NCBI GenBank assembly: GCA_938009055.1
Contig: CALLIO010000333.1
Span: 1-14,359 of the forward strand
Direction: 5' to 3'
Source of the DNA: an uncultured Altererythrobacter sp.
Lineage (GTDB): Bacteria > Pseudomonadota > Alphaproteobacteria > Sphingomonadales > Sphingomonadaceae
Length of the DNA stretch: 14,359 nucleotides
Below, piece by piece: positions 1 to 6,216 of the stretch (position 1 is its first letter; every line of letters begins with the position of its first letter). Made by a program: the position numbers and the translations under genes. The notes under the pieces are model-generated. The model saw nothing but the letters and a program-made list of their open reading frames with translations. It was not told where the DNA came from and made no database searches.

Positions 1-723
1 GTCGATATAGCCCGTTTTGCCGGCTTGTTTGAGCGCTTTGTCGAGCGCATATCCGGCGATCTGACTGTTTGAATTGAGATACCAAAATTGCTGGCCCGCC
101 GGACCTTGCGATGGCGTGGCAAGCGCGACGGCATTGATGTCCTCGCTCCACAAAAGGCCAAGACTTTCCTCGCCGCCAAACGGCGCAGCCTTCTGACCGC
201 TCGCCATATTCAGCAAATTTCGGAAAGTCAGTCTGCCGCGTGCATCGGCGGACCACTCAGGGATATAGGGGGCGACCGCCTCGTCGAGCGAGCTGATAAC
301 CTCATCATCCAAAGCCGCAGCAAAAGTCAGCGCGAGCAGTGATTTCTGCATCGAATAGCTATCGGTTAAGCCATCGGCAGTTAGTCCGCGGTCATAGCTC
401 TCGTGCACGATTTTACCGTCCACCATCACTAGCAGGCTGGTACCATTGGCGCTGTCTGAATAGCTTTTCGCTTTGCCAATCGCGGCGGCAAGTGCGCTTC
501 CTTCAGCCGGAGAACTAACGGGCAAGGCATCGATTGAGCAGCCTGCAATCTCGGCGGTGAACTCAAACCGGTCAACATCAACGACAGTGGTTCCGGCCAT
601 GCTCGCCGCAACGGCGGCAACATCGCGTTTGGGCGTGACTGGCGAAGCCGATGACAGGTCCGAATTCGCTGCGCAGCCGCTCAGTACTAGCGCCGTTGCA
701 AGGGCCGTAAGAAGCACCCTCAT
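1..723 (-). CDS. Lipoprotein serine hydrolase, beta-lactamase/class C fold (C-terminus outside window)
   Basis: This is the N-terminal 241 residues of a serine hydrolase of the beta-lactamase/penicillin-binding-protein-like family; the reading frame is still open at the window edge. The start at 723 gives a hydrophobic leader ending in lipobox LSGC (Cys17), so the protein is probably exported and lipid-anchored. The catalytic SxxK motif is SMQK (Ser124, Lys127) and the second motif YxN is YLN (Tyr215-Asn217). The start ATG overlaps the stop of the upstream methyltransferase gene as ATGA, and a GGAG lies 7 bases upstream, so translation is probably coupled. It shares its motif order, lipobox and partner gene with the hydrolase at 6217-7446 and looks like a diverged paralogue. 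Family members include esterases, amidases and peptidases, so the substrate is unknown. The third active-site motif lies outside the window. Confidence 0.85.
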   Translation of the reverse strand, partial: MRVLLTALATALVLSGCAANSDLSSASPVTPKRDVAAVAASMAGTTVVDVDRFEFTAEIAGCSIDALPVSSPAEGSALAAAIGKAKSYSDSANGTSLLVMVDGKIVHESYDRGLTADGLTDSYSMQKSLLALTFAAALDDEVISSLDEAVAPYIPEWSADARGRLTFRNLLNMASGQKAAPFGGEESLGLLWSEDINAVALATPSQGPAGQQFWYLNSNSQIAGYALDKALKQAGKTGYID

Positions 724-1916
724 TTCCACGCTCCAAAAGCATGCCAAGCCGGTGCGCGGCCATGATCTTCGGTCTCACCCTCGGTCGCAGTGGTGGGAAA
801 GACGCTTTGGTCAACTTCTGCTTTCACATGCGTTTCAAACAAGGCGTCGCGGGCAAATCCTGCCTCGACCATCACATCGTTCAAGTCGATTGCGTGCATG
901 GATGACCAGAAGGGTTCGTTATTGTTGAACGCATCCCAATCGCGGATGAATTGTTCGTAAAGCGGCATGTCATCGGTGTAGGCGGGCTGCTCCAGGTGGA
1001 ACATCACGCCGCCCTTGGCCAAAGTCCGGAACCCTTCTTTGATGATCGCGGGAAGGGCGGTGCCGCTGGTTTCGTGCAGGAACATGGTGGTTTGCACCCA
1101 GTCGAAATATCCGTCTTCGAAGCGGGAGAGATCCTCTGCATTGTGCTGGAGGAAAGTAATATTCTCAGCGCCAAGCGCCTTGGCTCTCGCATGGCCATAG
1201 CGCAGCACAGGCGCGGCGGTGTCGATCGCGATGATTTCCGTGTCCGGGAATGCGAGCGCGAGCGGCACGATATTGTGCCCAATGGTGCAGCCAATATCGA
1301 GGATGCGGCGCGGCTTCCATCCCGGCTTGGTTTCCTTGATCCATTTGACCAAGGCTTGCCCGCCACCATCGGACAACGCGCCGATTGTCCCCGCAGTCGT
1401 GGCGAAGATGCCGCAATCGTAATTCGCCCCGGCAGAGATGTCCTTGTCGCATTCCTCGCCGTGATAGCTGCCGGGCATACAATGGATGTCGACAGCGGAC
1501 TGATAGCGCGGAATCTCCACGCTCTCATCCAGAACCAAACGGTTGCTACCCGCATTCAAAGCCTCGGCCTTGGCGATCAGATCATCAATCTGGCGCAGAA
1601 CCAGCATCCGGCCATGATGCTGGCGATATTCCATCGAATTGCGTTTCAGCGCAGACCAAAACTGGTGCCACGGATTGCGGCTCATCGCCTTACGGATTTC
1701 AAACCGGTCTTTGGGTTCGCGGCCATGCTCTTTCTGAAAGGCTGGCAGAACCTGCGTATCGTAGGCCAGCTTGTTCCCTGGCCCCAACTCGCTTGCCATA
1801 TAGCGGTTGAAATTGGCGAGAAAATTGAAGCGCGCCGCATCATCATGCTTGGGCTTGGGAAAGACCGCATGTTGCGACACAGCATTATAGGGCGGGGCAA
1901 TCTCTTCGCGCTTCAT
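720..1916 (-). CDS. SAM-dependent methyltransferase, class I, with conserved N-terminal extension (paralogue 1)
   Basis: This 398-residue protein has a roughly 200-residue N-terminal part followed by a Rossmann-type methyltransferase domain. SAM motif I is ILDIGCTIGHN (205-215), followed by an acidic strand end IIAIDT (228-233), the expected ribose-contacting position. Motifs shared with the second copy at 4636-5820 are IPRYxSAxDIHCMPGxY (135-151), RYxHARA (239-245), HETSG (281-285) and NNEPFW (332-337). The shared N-terminal signature suggests a dedicated substrate-binding region beyond the generic methyltransferase fold. The start at 1916 has a strong AAGGAGG about 7 bases upstream and overlaps the MFS stop by ATGA; the stop overlaps the hydrolase start the same way. 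There is no signal peptide, so it is cytoplasmic. The methyl acceptor is unknown; a small molecule handled by the same operon is the simplest inference. Confidence 0.85.
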   Translation of the reverse strand: MKREEIAPPYNAVSQHAVFPKPKHDDAARFNFLANFNRYMASELGPGNKLAYDTQVLPAFQKEHGREPKDRFEIRKAMSRNPWHQFWSALKRNSMEYRQHHGRMLVLRQIDDLIAKAEALNAGSNRLVLDESVEIPRYQSAVDIHCMPGSYHGEECDKDISAGANYDCGIFATTAGTIGALSDGGGQALVKWIKETKPGWKPRRILDIGCTIGHNIVPLALAFPDTEIIAIDTAAPVLRYGHARAKALGAENITFLQHNAEDLSRFEDGYFDWVQTTMFLHETSGTALPAIIKEGFRTLAKGGVMFHLEQPAYTDDMPLYEQFIRDWDAFNNNEPFWSSMHAIDLNDVMVEAGFARDALFETHVKAEVDQSVFPTTATEGETEDHGRAPAWHAFGAWK

Positions 1917-3154
1917 GTGGCAGCCTCCTTTTCTGTTCCATCCCAGACCGGATACCGGCCCAGAACAAGCAGTATGATCCCGCCTACGGCGAACAGGCCC
2001 ATCGCCCAGCCAAGGATCAGATCGTAATTCCCGGTCACGTCTCGCGTGTAGCCATAGAGCGGGGCGGATATGGATGAGAACACGCCAAAGGGCATGTAGA
2101 GCAGGCCGTAAATCTTGCCATATGACTTCATCCCGAAATAGCGGCTGGCGAGATAAGCGATCATGTCGCTTTCAGCGCCCGCTGCAAAGCCGAGCAAATA
2201 TCCAGCGACGAAGATCATCGTCTCAGACGTGCTGGTGCCCATCAGCAAATAGCATGCGGCGACCGGCAAGATGAGCACCGGCACAGCCACGCCAGGTGCC
2301 CAGAAGCGGTCGAACAGCAGCCCTACGATAATCCGGCCAGAGAAAATCCCTGCGGCAACGACGCTCATCACACCGGCGGCGGCCGCGGGTGAAAAGCCGT
2401 GGAATTGCACGATCTGGACCATGTTCAAATGCGCACCGCCATAAGCCAGCGCGATCAGCACGATCGAGAGAAACAGCACCCAGAAGCGGTAATTGCGCAA
2501 GGTTTCAGGCAAAGTCAGTCCGGTTAGATCGCCTGTGCTTTGTACCGCGGATGCGGGCCGTTCTTCCGGCTTGGGGTCGCGAAACATGAAGAATGCGATT
2601 GGCAGGCCAACGAACATAGGGAGCGCGGCAAGCACGAGGAACACGCTGCGCCAGTCATTGGTGCTTTCCATCACTGCATTGGCGATTTGCGGCACGATCA
2701 ATCCGGCAAGGCTGGTGCCGAGCAGCAAAATGCCCAGCGCTAATCCGCGATGTTCATTGAACCACAAATTTATCGTGCGGCTCCACGTCACCGGCGTCGA
2801 GCCAATACCCAACACGCCGATCAAGGCCCACACGCCGTAAAACGCCCATAAATTGTCGGGCACGAAATACATGAGGCCAAAGGCGAGGCTGAAGGTGAAG
2901 AGAGCGCCCATGGCAACGGGCCGCGTGCCGACCTTATCCGCCAACGCGCCAACAACCGGCGCCAGCAAGGCGCCGACAACGCCGTAGATGGTGATCCCCA
3001 TCAGGATTTCGAAGAAGGACCAACCCATCGTTGCATGGATCGGGCCAAGGACAATCGGCAGCGCGTTGAACGGCAAAGGTGATGCGCCAGTGGCGACGCC
3101 CATCATGCCAGCGAATAGGCTTTTTCCGCCCTTTTTGAACTCGCCGGCGCTCAT
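1913..3154 (-). CDS. MFS transporter, monocarboxylate/oxalate-formate antiporter-like
   Basis: This 413-residue protein is hydrophobic throughout, with about 12 predicted membrane helices in two halves, the normal size for a major facilitator. The signature loop between helices 2 and 3 is present as GALADKVGTR (69-78), and a degenerate counterpart, GLLFDRFW, appears after GRIIV in the second half. A charged cytoplasmic loop (DPKPEERPASA) separates the halves. The general style, with a glycine-rich first helix, resembles the oxalate/formate antiporter and monocarboxylate groups, so an organic acid is the likeliest cargo, but direction and substrate are inferred. Its start overlaps the stop of the cytochrome gene as ATGA, with GAGGAAG about 11 bases upstream, and its stop overlaps the methyltransferase start. 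It is therefore the second gene of a tightly coupled four-gene operon. Confidence 0.88.
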   Translation of the reverse strand: MSAGEFKKGGKSLFAGMMGVATGASPLPFNALPIVLGPIHATMGWSFFEILMGITIYGVVGALLAPVVGALADKVGTRPVAMGALFTFSLAFGLMYFVPDNLWAFYGVWALIGVLGIGSTPVTWSRTINLWFNEHRGLALGILLLGTSLAGLIVPQIANAVMESTNDWRSVFLVLAALPMFVGLPIAFFMFRDPKPEERPASAVQSTGDLTGLTLPETLRNYRFWVLFLSIVLIALAYGGAHLNMVQIVQFHGFSPAAAAGVMSVVAAGIFSGRIIVGLLFDRFWAPGVAVPVLILPVAACYLLMGTSTSETMIFVAGYLLGFAAGAESDMIAYLASRYFGMKSYGKIYGLLYMPFGVFSSISAPLYGYTRDVTGNYDLILGWAMGLFAVGGIILLVLGRYPVWDGTEKEAAT

Positions 3155-4428
3155 GGCGCTGGCACTTCCTCTACGGCATCACCCATCGTCTCTTTCTTCA
3201 AGATATTGATGAGGGCTGCCTTACGCGCTGGATCGGTCATATTGCCGCGCGAGACGACCATGGTGGTGCCCGGCGCAAAGGCATCAGGATCGGTGATGAG
3301 CTCGTCCATCAGCTCGTCTGTCCAGACCTTGCCCTCCTTGCCATGTGCGGCCATCGCGGCGGTGTAGTTGAAATTGGGAACAGTGCCGATTTCACGCCCG
3401 AAAATGCCGTAGAGGTTAGGGCCAGCCAAATGCTTTTCGCCCTCTTTCATCGTGTGGCAGAAAGTGCACCATTTGTAATTTTCTTCGCGCACTTCCAGTT
3501 CCAGCGGGGTTTCTGGAGTGACTTGGACCGTCACCAAAGGGCCGCTGTGGGAAGTGACGCCTTTGGGCGCTTCGACCATTTCGCCGCTTTCAATCGGGCT
3601 GACGCGAAACATGCCATAAGGGCCGTAAATGCCGAGCAGGCTGACCAAAAAGGCAGCGCCCACAGCAACGACCCCCATGCCCGGATTTTGAGCGGTCAGA
3701 ACCTTGCCCGAACCCGGCTGGCGCTTGAGAAGTTTGGCCAAGCCCCAGATCGCGCCGCAAATCCCAAGGAAGATGGCAGCGGCAATCGGCCCTTTCTCAT
3801 AGCCATCAAAGGTGGCTGATACGAAGGCGGTGAAGGCAGCGTTCAACAAGACGAACACGCCAAAGCCCAAGGGGAAGCTGCGGAACAATCCCTGTCCGTA
3901 AAGGAACAGGAAAAGGACTGCGGTGAGAAGCGAAATCAACGTCAGGACAAGAACGGCAAAACCAATCGCCGCGTGGAAATAGCCATTGAACATCCAGACC
4001 GCGCGGTCTTCGCCCACGAGCGCTGGGATATCGATAAGGCCGAAGAAATAGAGGTCATAACCGCTGCCCCAACCGCTCAGCAGGCCGAATATCCAGGGAA
4101 CCGAAAGCAGTGCCGCGCTGATAAAAGCCAGCGCAAAAGCCCATTTGTTCGCCGCAGCGGGGAGCTGTGTATTGACCGCAAGATGGCGGCTCTTCCACAG
4201 CCGGATCAGTACCCAAATGCTGAAAATCGTGACGAACAGCCCGATCGAATAATGCCATCCGCGGTAAACCTCGCGCATGGCGTTCGCTTTGTCTTCGCGC
4301 GGCATCAGCATGGTGGTGATGCTCAAAGCAAAATAGGATAAAGCCCATGCGTATCCAACCCAGTGACCCGGGATCGTTTCTTGCGTTTCTGCTGTATCGC
4401 TATCTACATTTTTGACGTCGTTCGACAT
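3151..4428 (-). CDS. Membrane cytochrome b561-like domain fused to C-terminal cytochrome c
   Basis: This 425-residue protein begins with several membrane helices (about 26-42, 61-77, 95-117, 150-178, 185-203, 213-233, 250-270). Histidines near helix ends (His22, His59 in WHYSIG, His152 in FHAAIGF) fit haem b ligands of a b561-type diheme domain. The last part (about 300-425) is a class I cytochrome c, with haem attachment motif CTFCH (321-325) and probable distal ligand Met390 in PGTTM. No separate signal peptide is visible; the membrane helices would place the c domain in the periplasm. The likely role is passing electrons between the quinone pool or a membrane partner and a periplasmic acceptor. 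It is the first gene of the leftward operon, with only a weak GGAA about 11 bases upstream of the ATG. The exact helix count and the b-haem ligands are inferred; the c-type motif is clear. Confidence 0.85.
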   Translation of the reverse strand: MSNDVKNVDSDTAETQETIPGHWVGYAWALSYFALSITTMLMPREDKANAMREVYRGWHYSIGLFVTIFSIWVLIRLWKSRHLAVNTQLPAAANKWAFALAFISAALLSVPWIFGLLSGWGSGYDLYFFGLIDIPALVGEDRAVWMFNGYFHAAIGFAVLVLTLISLLTAVLFLFLYGQGLFRSFPLGFGVFVLLNAAFTAFVSATFDGYEKGPIAAAIFLGICGAIWGLAKLLKRQPGSGKVLTAQNPGMGVVAVGAAFLVSLLGIYGPYGMFRVSPIESGEMVEAPKGVTSHSGPLVTVQVTPETPLELEVREENYKWCTFCHTMKEGEKHLAGPNLYGIFGREIGTVPNFNYTAAMAAHGKEGKVWTDELMDELITDPDAFAPGTTMVVSRGNMTDPARKAALINILKKETMGDAVEEVPAP

Positions 4429-4635
4429 AGTTTGGATTCCACAAGCGAAGTTCTCGATTGGCTGCGAAATTACCGTTCTGCGGGTCCGAGCGAGCTTTGA
4501 GTCCCGAATTAACCGCTATGCGAGCAAAATTGACCGTTCGGGGTGAGATAGACAAGTGCTAGACCTAGCCTAGATACTTCAAGACAACGCGCCTGTTCAC
4601 GTTCAGCGTGGCAGATTTTGTGCAGGAGGACTGAG
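4429..4635. promoter_or_regulatory. Divergent control region between the two methyltransferase arms
   Basis: About 207 bases between the leftward cytochrome start and the rightward methyltransferase start must hold promoters for both operons. No confident -35/-10 pair could be picked by eye on either strand. Three near-identical elements of the form AATT(R)ACCGYT lie here, with their ACCG cores at 4472, 4512 and 4533. The last two cores are 21 bases apart, about two helical turns. Three CTAG tetranucleotides cluster at 4559-4573. A small inverted repeat, CACG-5-CGTG (4598-4610), sits just before the rightward ribosome binding site. No regulator gene is present in the window. Confidence 0.6.
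4468..4538 (+). repeat. Three direct copies of AATT(R)ACCGYT, candidate operator sites
   Basis: AATTACCGTT (4468-4477), AATTAACCGCT (4507-4517) and AATTGACCGTT (4528-4538) share the core AATT-ACCG-T on the same strand. The first copy lacks one base between AATT and ACCG. Core spacing is 40 and 21 bases. The position midway between two divergent operons fits binding sites for a shared regulator, but no protein is identified and chance similarity is possible. Confidence 0.4.
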
Positions 4636-4638
4636 TTG
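4624..4638 (+). promoter_or_regulatory. Ribosome binding site fixing a TTG start for the second methyltransferase
   Basis: AGGAGGA at 4624-4630 is followed after 5 bases by TTG at 4636. An upstream in-frame TTG at 4618 has no such site and would place the purine tract inside the gene. The next in-frame ATG is at 4672 and lacks a comparable site. The TTG at 4636 is therefore the best start. Confidence 0.75.
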
Positions 4639-5820
4639 GCAGAGTTCGTATCCGGACAATCAAAGCATGATATGTTGACTGTGGGCAATCACGATGATCT
4701 TGCCCGCCAAGAGTTCGCGATGAGCCTTAAGGGCTTTACCCAAAACCGCTTGCTCCCCGGTTTGGGTCCGGTCTTCGAAGGGCGCGTCGCGCCGGCTTTC
4801 GAAAAAGAGCATGGGCAGGCGCCGAGCGACCGCCATCAGATCCGTTCGGGCATGGTCGATGACCCCTATTTTCAGACTTATGCTTTGACCAATCGCGTGG
4901 CGCAGGAGATGATCTGGTCCTCGGTTCAAGCGCCGCTGGAACGCGATCTGGACGCGGTCAATGACCGCGCAGCCCAGCTTTCTAGTGCCAATGCAGCGCG
5001 ACTAGAAAGTGCAGGGGATTTCGCTGTTCCGCGCTATGTCAGCGCGATTGATATCCACTGCATGCCGGGTGGTTATTCCACGCAAGAAAGCGAGGCTGAT
5101 GTCGCCGCCGGCGCGCTCTATGACCGCGGTGTCTATCTTTATTCGATGGGAATGATGGGGCCGGACAATGACGGTATGGGCCGCTCAGTTTGTCTCTTTG
5201 TGCAAAACCAGCTCGATGGTTTCCAGCCCAGCGCGATCCTCGACATGGGGTGCACCGTGGGCCATTCGACGCTTCCGTTTAAAGAGCTGTTTCCTGATGC
5301 CGATGTCACCGGCATTGACGTTGGTGGGCCATGCATCCGCTATGCCCATGCGCGCGCCGCGGCCAAGGGATTGGACGTTGGCTTTATGCAGCGCGATGCC
5401 TCGCAAACCGGTTTTGAAGATGAAAGCTTCGACCTGATCGTCAGCCATATTCTGCTGCATGAGACGAGCGGCAAAGCCATGCCCGAGGTGTTCAAGGAAT
5501 GCTACCGCCTGCTCAAGCCGGGCGGATATATGATCCATGCCGATCTGCCGCCATTCCTCAAAATGGGCGCGTTCAACCAGTTCATTTTGGACAATGAAAC
5601 CTATTACAACAACGAACCGTTCTGGGGCGCGATGCGCGATCTGGATCAGGAACAAATGGCGGTGGATGCTGGGTTTGCCAAGGAAACCGTCCGTTTCGAT
5701 ACTGCCCCGATGGTCATGCCGGAAGATTTGGCTCCTCCGCCTGAGGAAGAGCAGGAATTCGTCGCTGGCGAATTTGCCCCCGGCGGCGGCTGGGAAGTTC
5801 TGATCGCAAGAAAGGATTGA
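4636..5820 (+). CDS. SAM-dependent methyltransferase, class I, with conserved N-terminal extension (paralogue 2)
   Basis: From the TTG at 4636 this is a 394-residue protein with the same plan as the one at 720-1916. It carries VPRYVSAIDIHCMPGGY (131-147), SAM motif I ILDMGCTVGHS (201-211), acidic strand end TGIDVG (225-230), IRYAHARA (234-241), HETSG (275-279) and NNEPFW (325-330). The two proteins differ widely elsewhere, so they are old paralogues or have different substrates, not a recent copy. The C-terminus ends in a proline- and glutamate-rich stretch (about 362-378) before a final strand. No export signal is present. It is the first gene of the rightward arm; the next gene starts 2 bases after its stop. 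The non-ATG start with a strong ribosome site may tune its level. A methyl transfer to a pathway metabolite is likely but the acceptor is unknown. Confidence 0.85.
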   Translation: MAEFVSGQSKHDMLTVGNHDDLARQEFAMSLKGFTQNRLLPGLGPVFEGRVAPAFEKEHGQAPSDRHQIRSGMVDDPYFQTYALTNRVAQEMIWSSVQAPLERDLDAVNDRAAQLSSANAARLESAGDFAVPRYVSAIDIHCMPGGYSTQESEADVAAGALYDRGVYLYSMGMMGPDNDGMGRSVCLFVQNQLDGFQPSAILDMGCTVGHSTLPFKELFPDADVTGIDVGGPCIRYAHARAAAKGLDVGFMQRDASQTGFEDESFDLIVSHILLHETSGKAMPEVFKECYRLLKPGGYMIHADLPPFLKMGAFNQFILDNETYYNNEPFWGAMRDLDQEQMAVDAGFAKETVRFDTAPMVMPEDLAPPPEEEQEFVAGEFAPGGGWEVLIARKD

Positions 5821-5822
5821 GC

Positions 5823-6185
5823 ATGGAGACTGAAGCCCCCCAATCGCGCCTCCCTCGTTTTTCTAAGGGCAAGCGCCCTGAATTCTTCCGCGAAGAAGGC
5901 ATGGACGAGGCGATGTCGATGATCCTCACCCTCGCCAGCGAATTTAGCGCGATGCGCGACCGGCTCGACACGATCGAGCGGATTGCTGCGCAAAAAGGGA
6001 TCATTCTTGCCGACGAGATCGACGGATTTGTCGCAGATGAGGAATGTCAGGCAAGCCGCGCGCAGCGGCGCGAAGAGTTCCTGCAATCGCTTTACTATGT
6101 CGCGTTGAAACGCGCCGAGGAACAGGCCTTGGGCCAAAGCGAAGACCGCTACCTTTCCACCCTAGATGATATCGCCAAAGGCTGA
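5823..6185 (+). CDS. Small helical protein of unknown function between methyltransferase and hydrolase
   Basis: I do not recognise this 120-residue protein. It is charged and predicted to be mostly helical: a basic, proline-containing N-terminus (residues 1-22), an amphipathic or coiled-coil-like helix (about 27-58, MDEAMSMILTLASEF then RDRLDTIERI), a short break with GIILADEIDGF (59-69), and a second helix rich in Arg and Glu (about 78-103). It has no signal peptide or membrane helix and a single Cys (75). The start is ATG 5823, because AAAGGA (5811-5816) is correctly spaced for it; a TTG at 5817 overlapping the previous stop is too close. It lies 2 bases after the methyltransferase stop and 31 bases before the hydrolase start, so it is co-transcribed. 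A small partner subunit of the methyltransferase is one guess; nothing in the sequence proves it. Confidence 0.75.
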   Translation: METEAPQSRLPRFSKGKRPEFFREEGMDEAMSMILTLASEFSAMRDRLDTIERIAAQKGIILADEIDGFVADEECQASRAQRREEFLQSLYYVALKRAEEQALGQSEDRYLSTLDDIAKG

Positions 6186-6216
6186 GCTAAGGCTCAACAG
6201 GCGCAAAGGATTTGTA

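Noticed and set aside
473..928. A plus-strand open frame spanning the methyltransferase/hydrolase junction
   Set aside because: It crosses the ATGA junction of two minus-strand genes and encodes Arg/Ser-rich low-information sequence.
951..2027. A 358-codon plus-strand open frame opposite the first methyltransferase
   Set aside because: It is antisense to a protein with clear SAM and paralogue-conserved motifs, shows no family resemblance, and long opposite-strand frames are common in GC-rich coding DNA.
4598..4610. CACG-5-CGTG inverted repeat before the rightward ribosome site as a regulatory hairpin or riboswitch
   Set aside because: A 4-base stem is expected by chance and there is no wider conserved RNA structure visible.
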